A program made the translations under genes and the position numbers. Positions 45,871 through 55,184 of a stretch of DNA of 64,000 bases are shown here, piece after piece (position 1 is the first letter of the stretch; every line of letters starts with the position of its first letter). Where the stretch lies: the NCBI GenBank assembly GCA_951812305.1, contig CATOSB010000002.1, forward strand, positions 620,001-684,000, in the 5' to 3' direction. The notes under the pieces were generated by a model, which did not search any database, had not been told where the DNA came from, and saw only the letters and a program-made list of their open reading frames with translations. Origin of the DNA: an uncultured Paracoccaceae bacterium. GTDB taxonomy: Bacteria; Pseudomonadota; Alphaproteobacteria; Rhodobacterales; Rhodobacteraceae.

Positions 45871-47256
45871 TCAAATTATACCTTCTTCGCGCAGCCAGCC
45901 ATGGGTCTCGTCCAGCGCGCGCATGGCGCGATCAACGAGCATGTCGACTTCTTCTTCGCTTAACACAAGAGGGGGCGAGATGATCATCCGGTCACCCACA
46001 TGCCGCATCACCAACCCGTTACGGAAACAGGCCTCTCTGCATCGCAAACCAACGGTTCCGGGCGGCGTGTCGAAGATGGCTTTGGATTGCTTATCCGGTG
46101 TCAGGGCAAGTCCTGCCATCAGACCAAACGCATGGGCCCCGCCAACGATTGGGTGATCGTTCAATCCTTCCCATTTCCTGGCCAGGTACGGGCCGATCAC
46201 GTCGCGAACACGTTCGACGATCCCCTCTTCCTCGATGATGCGCAGGTTTTCCAGCGCGACCGCCGCCGCAACAGGATGCCCGGAATAGGTATAGCCGTGG
46301 TTGAATTCATCCTTGTTCAGACCTTCGGCAACACGGTCGCTGACAATGGAACCGCCAAGCGGCAGGTACCCCGATGTGACACCCTTCGCGATGGTCATGA
46401 TGTCGGGGCGGATATTCAATGTCTGGCTGCCAAACCAGTCGCCCGTGCGCCCAAACCCACAGATGACCTCATCCGCAATCAAAAGAATCTCGTGTTCATC
46501 GCATATGCGCTGTATTTCCGGCCAGTAGCTGTCGGGCGGCACGATAACGCCCCCTGCCCCTTGTATTGGCTCTGCAATTAACGCAGCCACGTTTGCTTCG
46601 CCAAGTTCCGCGATCTTCTCTTTCAGTTCACGGGCACGCATAAGGCCGAATTCTTCGGGGTCACGGTCGCCGCCTTCCGCCCACCAATGCGGCTGTCCGA
46701 TATGGTGGATATCCGGGATCGGCAGCCCGCCTTGGGCGTGCATGGCCGCCATTCCGCCAAGCGAGGCAGACCCCATCGATGATCCGTGATACGCGTTCAC
46801 CCGTGCAATAATTGCGGTTTTGGTGGGCTTTCCCACATTTTGCCAATAGCTGCGCACAAGGCGGATATTGGTATCGTTCGCCTCCGAGCCGCCTGATGCG
46901 AAGAAAACATGGTTCAGATCACCGGGTGCAAGCGCGGCGATGCGCTGTGCCAGTTCCAGCGCGGGTATATGCGTCGTTTGAAAGAACGTGTTGTAATAGG
47001 GAAGCTGGCGCATCTGTTGCGCCGCGACCTCGGCCAGTTCGTCGCGCCCGTAGCCGATATTCACACACCAAAGCCCCGCCATCGCGTCCAGCAGTTCATT
47101 GCCGTCACTGTCGGTCAGCCACACGCCTTTGGCGCGGGTAATCACACGCGCGCCCTTCGCGTTAATCTCGTCTCCACTTGTGAACGGATGCAGATGATGC
47201 GCTGCATCAATAGCTTGCAATTCTTCGGTGGGCAGGTGGTTCTGGATCACGTTCAT
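45871..47256 (-). CDS. Class III omega-aminotransferase (probable putrescine/amine-pyruvate type)
   Basis: A 461-residue PLP enzyme. It has LLDAMAGLWCVNIGYGRDEL, FFASGGSEANDTNIRLVR, a Tyr/Asn motif near NAYHGSSMGSASLGG, LLIADEVICGFGRTG (Asp of the PLP pyridine) and the Schiff-base lysine in IMTIAKGVTSGYLPLGG. The pattern matches pyruvate-linked class III transaminases such as SpuC. Its closeness to a polyamine importer (48143-52141) supports putrescine as substrate. ATG 47256 with AAGGA is chosen over a start nine codons upstream. Confidence 0.88.
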   Translation of the reverse strand: MNVIQNHLPTEELQAIDAAHHLHPFTSGDEINAKGARVITRAKGVWLTDSDGNELLDAMAGLWCVNIGYGRDELAEVAAQQMRQLPYYNTFFQTTHIPALELAQRIAALAPGDLNHVFFASGGSEANDTNIRLVRSYWQNVGKPTKTAIIARVNAYHGSSMGSASLGGMAAMHAQGGLPIPDIHHIGQPHWWAEGGDRDPEEFGLMRARELKEKIAELGEANVAALIAEPIQGAGGVIVPPDSYWPEIQRICDEHEILLIADEVICGFGRTGDWFGSQTLNIRPDIMTIAKGVTSGYLPLGGSIVSDRVAEGLNKDEFNHGYTYSGHPVAAAVALENLRIIEEEGIVERVRDVIGPYLARKWEGLNDHPIVGGAHAFGLMAGLALTPDKQSKAIFDTPPGTVGLRCREACFRNGLVMRHVGDRMIISPPLVLSEEEVDMLVDRAMRALDETHGWLREEGII

Positions 47257-47367
47257 TGGGGCGTCCTTGGCATAGTGTCGCAACGCAAGACTATGCCAAG
47301 AATACGCGCCGTCAATGCAGGTGATTTGCCAGCGTCAAAGTATGTTCACTGCAATTAGCCGGGTTCC

Positions 47368-47925
47368 CTACGGCTCACCCACGATCACAAGATTTGCTCC
47401 TGGTATCGGCGCGCCGCCCGTATTCGGAAATCCCGGCACATGAGCCTTCATGTAATTGATCAGATAATCCATGCGCGCAAAGCTGGTGTTGCGCCCAATC
47501 ATGTCGTTAGGTCCGGCGATTGATCCGGTGAAATTCAGGCAGCCAACCGAGGCCTTAAAACCGCTGCCCATATGAATCAGTATCGCGGTGCGCTTATTGG
47601 TGCGACGCACATACAGGCCGGGATATGGCCGCGATGATTTCCTGTAATTGAAGCTGCTGTACTTGGCACCGGCGAATCCATGCGAGCCCAAGGGATATTT
47701 GCCCGCCTTTATTCGTCTGGCGTAGGTTACGCCTGTCGAAGAGTTGTCCCCCGGTCCGCGCGGTTCCACAGACGCGCCCTGCAAATTGGGGTCGTTGATC
47801 AACGCGCCGTTCATGTAGCAGGAATAATCGCCAACGGTTCGATACCGTTTACCGCTGCCGGACCCTCTTTGTTCGACGCGAAGGCGATTGACGAGAATAG
47901 TGAAACCCGATGAAGGGATGGTCAT
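47368..47925 (-). CDS. Hypothetical protein with an HxxxGC-like motif (DUF5675-like)
   Basis: A 185-residue protein without a signal peptide. The segment TAILIHMGSGFKASVGCLNF resembles the His/GC end of L,D-transpeptidase-like or DUF5675 proteins, which are often phage- or secretion-linked. The rest, rich in G, S, N, R and Y, I do not recognise. The start MTIPSSGF (47925) is chosen, with the RBS weak. It lies alone, on the minus strand, between the aminotransferase and potF genes, and may be a recent insertion. Confidence 0.55.
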   Translation of the reverse strand: MTIPSSGFTILVNRLRVEQRGSGSGKRYRTVGDYSCYMNGALINDPNLQGASVEPRGPGDNSSTGVTYARRIKAGKYPLGSHGFAGAKYSSFNYRKSSRPYPGLYVRRTNKRTAILIHMGSGFKASVGCLNFTGSIAGPNDMIGRNTSFARMDYLINYMKAHVPGFPNTGGAPIPGANLVIVGEP

Positions 47926-48142
47926 AATAATCACTCCAAAAATAAATTTTATCAATGAGCTGAGTTAAGCAGACCAGACCCGGTTTCGTCAACTTTGGCG
48001 AACGGCAATTCGCGCTCAAGTGGCAATTCGCAGTATCCCGGACCTTTGAAACCGGGGTTTCTTGTTGCGGTATTCGAGATTCTTGGGTCAAATGCCGCGT
48101 GATGGGGCGCTGCCCCGGGGGAAAGAAGTCTGGGAGGACAAA

Positions 48143-49222
48143 ATGAAGACATTAATGCTTACCGCTGCGCTTGCGGTCGCAGCAACCACTGCCAATGCCG
48201 ATGAAGTCCGCGTTTACAACTGGTCAGACTATATTGACGAGGCGTTGCTGGAAAAGTTCGAGGCCGAGACCGGAATTGAACTGATCTACGACGTGTTTGA
48301 TTCCAACGAAGTTCTGGAAACCAAGATGCTGGCCGGCGGGTCGGGTTATGATGTGGTCGTTCCGTCCGGAACTTTCCTGCAGCGCCAGATTACCGCAGGT
48401 GCGTTTCAACAGCTGGATATGTCCAAACTGCCAAACGCCGAAAACCTTTGGGATGTTATCGCCAGCCGCACAGTGGCCTATGATCCCGGCAACGCATACT
48501 CGATCAACTATATGTGGGGCACAACCGGTGTGGGCGTGAACACCGGCAAGGTTGCAGAGGCGCTTGGGGACGCTGCGCCGATTGACAGCCTGTCGCTGAT
48601 CTTTGACCCCGCCAATATGGAAAAGCTGGCCGCCTGTGGTGTGCATTTCCTTGATGCACCTGCAGAGATGATTCCGGCGGCGCTGGCCTATCTTGGAGAA
48701 GACCCCAACAGCCACGACCCCGATGTAATAGCCAAGGCAGAGGCCGTATACGAAGCCATTCGGCCTCATATCCAGAAATTCCATTCGTCAGAATATATCA
48801 ACGCATTGGCCAATGGCGATATCTGCGTGGCTGTCGGCTGGTCCGGTGACGTGTTGCAAGCACGCGATCGCGCGGCAGAGGCGGATGCAGGCGTCGACAT
48901 TGCCTATAACGCCTTCAAGGAAGGTTCGCTGATGTGGTTTGACCAGATGGCCATTCCGGTCGACGCGCCGAACCCGGATGCGGCGCACACGTTCCTGAAT
49001 TTCATCCTCGATGCACAGAATATGGCGGATGCATCGAACTATGTTTACTACGCCAACGGCAACCTGGCCTCGCAGCCTTTGCTGGAAGAGGACGTGATCG
49101 GCGATCCGGCGATCTATCCCACCGAAGCGGCGCTGGAAACGCTTTACACCACGACGCCCTATGACCCGAAAGTGCAGCGTGTGGTGACACGGCTTTGGAC
49201 CAAGATCAAATCGGGCACCTGA
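48143..49222 (+). CDS. potF: Polyamine (putrescine-type) ABC transporter substrate-binding protein
   Basis: A 359-residue periplasmic binding protein with a signal peptide (1-19, TTANA). It has the PotD/PotF pattern VRVYNWSDYIDEALLEKFE, VYDVFDSNE-type strand, YDVVVPSG and the ligand-cage motif GWSGDVLQARD. The ATG 48143 follows GGGAGGA. It is the first gene of a potFGHI operon. Confidence 0.92.
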   Translation: MKTLMLTAALAVAATTANADEVRVYNWSDYIDEALLEKFEAETGIELIYDVFDSNEVLETKMLAGGSGYDVVVPSGTFLQRQITAGAFQQLDMSKLPNAENLWDVIASRTVAYDPGNAYSINYMWGTTGVGVNTGKVAEALGDAAPIDSLSLIFDPANMEKLAACGVHFLDAPAEMIPAALAYLGEDPNSHDPDVIAKAEAVYEAIRPHIQKFHSSEYINALANGDICVAVGWSGDVLQARDRAAEADAGVDIAYNAFKEGSLMWFDQMAIPVDAPNPDAAHTFLNFILDAQNMADASNYVYYANGNLASQPLLEEDVIGDPAIYPTEAALETLYTTTPYDPKVQRVVTRLWTKIKSGT

Positions 49223-49257
49223 GATTGGTTTCGAATTTGCCCTGCAAATCCGACCAA

Positions 49258-49320
49258 CTGGGGAGGGGCCGGCCCCTCCCCAGACCCCTCGCCGAAGTAT
49301 TTAAGGCCAGATGAAGGAGC
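49258..49320. repeat. Dispersed intergenic repeat, copy 2 (large palindrome plus RBS)
   Basis: A perfect 26-bp palindrome (49258-49283; half-site CTGGGGAGGGGCC) is followed by the core GTATTTAAGGCCAGATGAAG (49297-49316), the inverse of the copy at 24007. The core runs into AAGGAG, which is the ribosome binding site of the ATPase gene starting at 49327. The palindrome may limit transcription from potF into the rest of the operon. Confidence 0.7.
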
Positions 49321-49326
49321 CGGATA

Positions 49327-50445
49327 GTGGCTGACACCATCGCGCCGTGGGAAGATGAGAGCGCCGAGCCGCTGATCGAATTCCAGTCGGTCACCAAGAG
49401 GTTTGGCGCTTTTACGGCCATCGATTCAATTGATCTGAAAATCTACCCGCAGGAATTCTTTGCGCTTCTTGGGCCATCGGGCTGCGGCAAGACCACGCTG
49501 ATGCGGATGCTCGCGGGGTTTGAGGACCCCAGCGAGGGTGTGATTTTACTCGACAGACAAGACATAGCCGGCGTGCCGCCGAACCGGCGGGCAACAAATA
49601 TGATGTTCCAGTCATATGCGTTGTTTCCGCATCTGTCGGTCTGGGACAACATCGCGTTTGGCCTGCGCCGCGAGGGTAAGTCGAAAGACGAGGTGACTGC
49701 GCGTGTCGATGATATGTTGCGATTGGTGCAGCTCGACAAATTCGCCCGCCGAAAACCGCATCAGATTTCGGGCGGGCAAAAACAGCGGGTGGCATTGGCA
49801 CGTGCCTTGGCGAAAGCACCAAAGTTGTTACTGCTGGATGAACCATTGGGGGCGCTCGACAAGAAACTGCGGCAGGAAACACAGTTTGAGCTGATGGATA
49901 TTCAGGAAACCACCGGCACGACATTTGTGATCGTCACCCATGATCAGGAAGAAGCGATGACTGTGGCGAGCCGGGTTGCCGTGATGGACCATGGACAGAT
50001 CGTGCAGGTGGCGACGCCGGCGGAGATTTACGAAGTACCTAACTCGACCTATGTAGCTGATTTCATTGGCGATGTGAACATCATCGAGGGCCGCGCGGCG
50101 GGTTCGGAGGGTTCCGTTCAGTTGGACTGGGCCGAAGGACAACCGCCGATTTCCGCCGCCACGGCGCTGGCGCTCAGCAAGGGGGCGACGGCGTTTCTGG
50201 CGATCAGGCCGGAAAAGATCTCGATATCCGCCAAAAAGCCGAAAGCGCCGAACGCGGTTCAGGGCAAAGTTCTGGATATCGCTTATCTCGGAAATATATC
50301 CACATACCATGTCGAATTGCCCGGTGGGCAGGTGTTGAAAGCGCAGACCGCAAATACCGACAGGACCAGACGGCAAGATTTCACCTGGGAGGAAGACGTT
50401 TGGCTTTCGTGGTCGGACAATGCGGGCGTGGTGCTTGATCGGTGA
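49327..50445 (+). CDS. potG: Polyamine ABC transporter ATP-binding protein
   Basis: A 372-residue ATPase with Walker A GPSGCGKTT, Q-loop FQSYALFPHL, signature ISGGQKQR, Walker B LLLLDEPLGALD, H-loop VTHDQEEAM and a C-terminal TOBE domain. It starts with GTG (RBS AAGGAG supplied by the repeat). It overlaps potH by GTGA. It drives putrescine or spermidine uptake with PotFHI. Confidence 0.92.
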   Translation: MADTIAPWEDESAEPLIEFQSVTKRFGAFTAIDSIDLKIYPQEFFALLGPSGCGKTTLMRMLAGFEDPSEGVILLDRQDIAGVPPNRRATNMMFQSYALFPHLSVWDNIAFGLRREGKSKDEVTARVDDMLRLVQLDKFARRKPHQISGGQKQRVALARALAKAPKLLLLDEPLGALDKKLRQETQFELMDIQETTGTTFVIVTHDQEEAMTVASRVAVMDHGQIVQVATPAEIYEVPNSTYVADFIGDVNIIEGRAAGSEGSVQLDWAEGQPPISAATALALSKGATAFLAIRPEKISISAKKPKAPNAVQGKVLDIAYLGNISTYHVELPGGQVLKAQTANTDRTRRQDFTWEEDVWLSWSDNAGVVLDR

Positions 50446-51332
50446 AACGCGCCGCGCTCATATTGGTGCCCTATCTCTGGCTTTTGGCGCTGTTTCTGGT
50501 GCCGTTCATCATTGTCTTCAAGATATCCCTAAGCGATCTGGCTCTGTCGATCCCACCCTACAATCCGCAACTTGACCTGTCAGGCGGTTGGGAAAGCATC
50601 AAGGCCTTCTTTGGCGCGCTGGATTTTGAGAACTTCATCTGGCTGACATCGGATGACCTTTATTGGAAGGCCTATATCTCCAGCCTGCGCATTGCAGTGG
50701 TATCCACTGTTCTGACGCTGCTTGTGGGCTATCCGATCGCCTACGCGATGGCGCGGGCAGAGCAAAGCTGGCGACCCACGTTGTTGATGCTGATCATCCT
50801 GCCGTTCTGGACCTCGTTTCTGATCCGCGTCTATTCGTGGATGGGGATCTTGAGCCAGGAAGGGTATCTGAACCAGTTCCTGCTGGGTATCGGCGTTATC
50901 AATGATCCGCTGACGATCCTGAACACACAAATCGCGGTTTATATCGGGATTGTATACACTTACCTGCCGTTTATGATCTTGCCGATCTATGCCTCTTTGG
51001 ATCGGATGGATGTGTCACTTCTGGAGGCGGCAGAGGATTTGGGCTGCTCACGCATGTCCGCCTTCTGGCTTGTGACCATGCCTTTGTCGCGGCCCGGAAT
51101 TATTGCGGGAAGTTTCCTTGTTTTCATCCCGGTGATGGGAGAGTTCGTAATCCCCTCACTCTTGGGCGGGTCCGGTACGTTGATGATCGGCAAGGTTTTG
51201 TGGGAAGAATTCTTCTCTAACCGGGATTGGCCAGTGGCCTCAGCGGTGGCGGTCATCCTGCTGCTCGTCCTGATCATCCCGATTATTCTTTTTCAGCGCA
51301 ACGAACAGCGCCAGCGGGACGCGGAAGGATGA
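50442..51332 (+). CDS. potH: Polyamine ABC transporter permease 1
   Basis: A 296-residue permease with six helices and the EAA loop SLLEAAEDLGCSRMSAFWLVTM. Its GTG start overlaps potG and its end overlaps potI (ATGA). It is normal in length for PotH. Confidence 0.92.
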   Translation: MKRAALILVPYLWLLALFLVPFIIVFKISLSDLALSIPPYNPQLDLSGGWESIKAFFGALDFENFIWLTSDDLYWKAYISSLRIAVVSTVLTLLVGYPIAYAMARAEQSWRPTLLMLIILPFWTSFLIRVYSWMGILSQEGYLNQFLLGIGVINDPLTILNTQIAVYIGIVYTYLPFMILPIYASLDRMDVSLLEAAEDLGCSRMSAFWLVTMPLSRPGIIAGSFLVFIPVMGEFVIPSLLGGSGTLMIGKVLWEEFFSNRDWPVASAVAVILLLVLIIPIILFQRNEQRQRDAEG

Positions 51333-52141
51333 CGCGGCGGTTTTCATGGTTCAACGCGACGTCGCTGACGCTGGGCTTCGCGTTTTTGTACCTGCCGATG
51401 GTCATCCTTGTGATCTATTCCTTCAATGGCGGACGATTGGTGACCGTTTGGGCTGGGTTTTCGACCAAATGGTATGGCGAGTTGTTCCGCAATGAGGCGT
51501 TTCTTGATGCCGCATGGGTGACGCTCAGGGTCGCCGTATTCTCGTCGACCATTGCGACGATCCTGGGCACTATGGCCGCCTATGTGCTGGTCCGGGCCGG
51601 TCGATTCTGGGGGCGGACGTTGTTTTCCGGTATGATCTATGCCCCATTGGTCATGCCAGAGGTGATTATCGGCCTGTCGCTTTTGCTGTTGTTCATCGGC
51701 ATCGGGCTGGACCGGGGCGTTCTGACAATTGTTCTCGCCCACGCGACGTTTTCGATGTGCTTCGTGTCGGTCGTGGTGTCCTCGCGTCTGGTCAGCTTTG
51801 ATCAATCGCTTGAAGAAGCGGCGCTGGATCTCGGTTGTTCGCCGTTTGAGGCGTTTCGATTGGTGACACTGCCAATCATCGCACCTGCGGTGATTTCCGG
51901 TTGGCTTTTGGCGTTCACGCTGTCGCTTGACGATCTGGTCATTGCCAGCTTCACCTCCGGACCTTCGGCGACGACTTTGCCGATCAAGATTTTTTCGGCA
52001 GTTCGCCTTGGAGTTAGCCCCGAAATTAACGCGCTCTCAACAATCCTGATTGCCATTGTGACAGTCGGAGTGGTGACCGCCAGTATTTCGACAAAGCGAT
52101 CTGCCGTCCGGCGCGCGCGGGACGAAGCGGCGGCGGTATGA
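51329..52141 (+). CDS. potI: Polyamine ABC transporter permease 2
   Basis: A 270-residue permease with six helices and the EAA loop SLEEAALDLGCSPFEAFRLV. ATG 51329 is fixed by the ATGA overlap with potH; a longer in-frame extension overlapping potH is rejected. It is the last gene of the operon. Confidence 0.92.
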   Translation: MTRRFSWFNATSLTLGFAFLYLPMVILVIYSFNGGRLVTVWAGFSTKWYGELFRNEAFLDAAWVTLRVAVFSSTIATILGTMAAYVLVRAGRFWGRTLFSGMIYAPLVMPEVIIGLSLLLLFIGIGLDRGVLTIVLAHATFSMCFVSVVVSSRLVSFDQSLEEAALDLGCSPFEAFRLVTLPIIAPAVISGWLLAFTLSLDDLVIASFTSGPSATTLPIKIFSAVRLGVSPEINALSTILIAIVTVGVVTASISTKRSAVRRARDEAAAV

Positions 52142-52624
52142 AAGTAGCAACGGTCTGAAGCGATTGGTCGCGCCGAAATCTTCTGAAGAAATCGACTGCC
52201 TGACCGAGTGCTGCTCCAAGCCAACACATGACCGCATCAGACCGATTTCTGCAGATCAAATGCGGGACGCATCTGCTCGTACCACCAATTATCTGTTTGT
52301 TTTCCGTTAGATACGGCTGCCAAAACGCGCAGGAAACAATTCTGTTCGTACAGAATTATTGTGGATCGAAATAAGACAATACTGCGGCCCTCCGCCCGTT
52401 TTTCGGCAAATTTGACGACAATTTACCCCAAAATGACCTGATTGACGCCCATCCGTGGCCAGTATGTCCGTCCAGTTTGCTTGCAAGGCAAGTAAGGGGG
52501 CCGGATATGAATGAGGCACGGATAATACCGCTAAGAGAGGTGCGAAAAGCACCCGTACGCCGCGCGCGTCTGACCCTTTGGTTCAATGTGGTCTCGATGA
52601 CCACTCTGACCTGTGAGGTATGTT
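52142..52624. other. Intergenic region upstream of the RTX/Hint gene
   Basis: 483 bp with no supportable gene. It holds a perfect inverted repeat AATTCTGT / ACAGAATT with a 4-base loop (52338-52357), either an operator or a potI terminator stem. The promoter of the RTX gene should lie in 52360-52600, an AT-richer part. A GAGGT ribosome site precedes ATG 52625. Confidence 0.5.
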
Positions 52625-55156
52625 ATGGCGACGTACACGGTTAATTTTTACGATCTCGACCCGCTGGGTGTCATTACGCAAACGATTGGCGGAACGACGA
52701 CCTGGACAGGTCCCGGAACCGCCGATGGTGTCGCCACGATCACCGACACAGAAACCGGCGTTGAAGAATGGACGTTGGATGACGACAGCGCCGGCGGTGA
52801 AACCGCTACGGCAGATGTCACGCTTGGCGCAAGTTCTTCGACAGGGGTCAATGTTGACGCAGAAGAAAGCGGGACGGTACGCGACACAGTCACCGGGCAG
52901 ATCTTTCAAATCGTTACATTTCAGGTCGAAGGCGGCGGTGCGTCCGGGTATTACACGCTTTCTGAAATTCCGCTGGTCGTCGGGCGCGACTATGAAACGC
53001 TTGCCTTCAGCAGCAATCCTGATGTAACCGCCGGCGACCCGGCCTTTGACTACAATGACTATGTTTCAGGCGACGGGGCGGTCACCGGCACATCGGGCGC
53101 CGATACAATCGATTCCGCCTATACCGGTGACCCGGAAGGCGACGAGATTGACGATGGCAATGGCAGCGGGCCAAGCGGGAATGGCAATATCGTCTATGCA
53201 GACGGCGGCAACGACCTTGTCGAATCCGGGCTTGGCGACGATTACGTCTATGGCGGCACTGGCAATGACACCGTCGAGGGCGGTGACGACGACGATACCA
53301 TTCTCGGCGAAGCGGGCGATGATGTCCTCTACGGCGATAACGGCGATTTCGCCAGTGGCGGTGGTGACGATTCCATCGATGGCGGCGCGGGCGCTGACAC
53401 GATTTATGGCGAGGATGGTGACGACACGCTCCTTGGCGGCGATGGCGATGACAGTATCGAAGGCGGTGACGGCGCCGATAGCATCACTGGTGGAGAGGGT
53501 GACGACACACTCGAAGGCGGCGACGGCAACGACATGATCGAGGGCGATGGCGGCATTCGCACCGAAGTTCTGGATTGGAGCGCCGAAGGCCCCGACAATA
53601 CTGACCTGAGCGCCGGGTTCACGCAGACCACCGGATTGGTCGACGTTACAGTTGCCTTCACAGATGACGGCAACAACAACCCGCTGTTCCGGGTCGAGAC
53701 CACCGATACGATCTATGTCGAAGGTGGCGAGGAATACGACACGAATTCATCGCTTTACCTTTACGGCGACGGCGATGGCGCGACATCGACGACGGATATC
53801 AGTTTCGCGGGCGCAACCGGTGCGTCGGTCGAGGACGAGGTCGAGAATGTCTCTTTCCGCATCAGCGATATCGATTGGGGTTCCGGCAATCACCAGGATG
53901 TATTGACCGTCAACGCTTTTGACGCTGACGGAAACGCGGTCACGGTCACGATCACACCGGCGGGCAATGATACCGTTTCCGGAAACACGATCACAGCCGG
54001 ACTGACAGGCGAGGGCCCGGGCGACGCGGCGGGTTCTGTTTTGATCGAGATTGCTGGCCCGGTACAGGACATCGAAATTATCTATACGAATGCCCTGAAC
54101 GGAACGCAGGCAGTTTGGGTAAGCGACGTCTATTTCGAATCCATCCCCACCGCAGCGGTGTCCAGCGACAGCATCGATGGCGGCGCAGGCAACGACGCGC
54201 TTATGGGGATGCACGGTGACGACACAATCACCGGCGGCACTGGTAACGACACCATGGTCGGTGGCAGCGGCGATGACGTCTTTGTCCTCGAGGATGGATC
54301 CGGCGCCGATGAGATCCGCGATTTCGACACTGGCGACACAGATGGCGATGGGTTCTTCAACGATCAGATCGATGTCACCAATCTTACCGATTCCGGCGGT
54401 AACCCGGTGGATGCATGGGATGTCGTGGTCAGCGACGATGGTTCTGGCAACGCCCTTCTGACCTTCCCGAATGGTGAAACGCTGTTGCTTCGCGGCGTGA
54501 CGCCAGCAGAAATGACCGGCGCACAGAACCTGAATTCCGCCGGAATTCCCTGCGCCAATATCGGCACATTGGTCAGAACACCTGACGGTGAAGTTCCGAT
54601 CGAGACCCTGAAGGTCGGCGATATGGTCGAAACGCTCGACAACGGACCTCAGGAAGTCCTTTGGATCGGAACGCGGCATCTGAGTGCGGGCGATCTTGAG
54701 GAAACACCGCAGCATCGTCCAATTTTCATCCCCGAAGGATTATTTGGGAACTTCGACGAGCTTTTCGTTTCGCCCCAACATGGCATGTTCATTGGCCGCG
54801 ATCAGGTTGGGCGCGAAGTGTTCGCGCGCGCAAAACATCTGGCCGAAACACCCGGCCCGGTTCGCGTCGCCAAGGGCAAGAAGCGCGTCACCTATTTCCA
54901 TCTTATGTTTGCGGAACATCAAGTGATCTTTGAAAATGGCGCAGCGACAGAAAGCTTTTATCCCGGACCGCAAACACTGAAGATGTTTGAACCAAAGGTT
55001 ATCGCCGAATTGAAGGCAGTCATCCCGGAATTGGGCAATGACAGCGTCGAAACGGTCTATGGCCCGCCCGCGCGACCCTATCTGAAGCGACACGAAGTGT
55101 TGGCGAAGATTGCGCTGAAACGGGACGAGGAAGACGTCGCGAAAGCGGCGGCCTAG
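52625..55156 (+). CDS. RTX-repeat protein with a C-terminal Hint domain (secreted)
   Basis: An 843-residue acidic protein. Calcium-binding RTX nonapeptides (GGxGxDxxx) occur at about residues 190-315 and again at 515-560. Between them is a beta-rich segment (about 320-510) that reads like a C-terminal carbohydrate-binding or adhesin module. A Hint domain occupies about 640-780, starting at CANIGTLVRTPDGEVPIETLK and ending in EHQVIFENGAATESFYPG. There is no N-terminal Sec signal; type I secretion is expected. No T1SS genes are adjacent. It is probably Ca2+-folded outside the cell. Confidence 0.88.
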   Translation: MATYTVNFYDLDPLGVITQTIGGTTTWTGPGTADGVATITDTETGVEEWTLDDDSAGGETATADVTLGASSSTGVNVDAEESGTVRDTVTGQIFQIVTFQVEGGGASGYYTLSEIPLVVGRDYETLAFSSNPDVTAGDPAFDYNDYVSGDGAVTGTSGADTIDSAYTGDPEGDEIDDGNGSGPSGNGNIVYADGGNDLVESGLGDDYVYGGTGNDTVEGGDDDDTILGEAGDDVLYGDNGDFASGGGDDSIDGGAGADTIYGEDGDDTLLGGDGDDSIEGGDGADSITGGEGDDTLEGGDGNDMIEGDGGIRTEVLDWSAEGPDNTDLSAGFTQTTGLVDVTVAFTDDGNNNPLFRVETTDTIYVEGGEEYDTNSSLYLYGDGDGATSTTDISFAGATGASVEDEVENVSFRISDIDWGSGNHQDVLTVNAFDADGNAVTVTITPAGNDTVSGNTITAGLTGEGPGDAAGSVLIEIAGPVQDIEIIYTNALNGTQAVWVSDVYFESIPTAAVSSDSIDGGAGNDALMGMHGDDTITGGTGNDTMVGGSGDDVFVLEDGSGADEIRDFDTGDTDGDGFFNDQIDVTNLTDSGGNPVDAWDVVVSDDGSGNALLTFPNGETLLLRGVTPAEMTGAQNLNSAGIPCANIGTLVRTPDGEVPIETLKVGDMVETLDNGPQEVLWIGTRHLSAGDLEETPQHRPIFIPEGLFGNFDELFVSPQHGMFIGRDQVGREVFARAKHLAETPGPVRVAKGKKRVTYFHLMFAEHQVIFENGAATESFYPGPQTLKMFEPKVIAELKAVIPELGNDSVETVYGPPARPYLKRHEVLAKIALKRDEEDVAKAAA

Positions 55157-55184
55157 CAATCAGGCGACATATGTAACAGAACCA

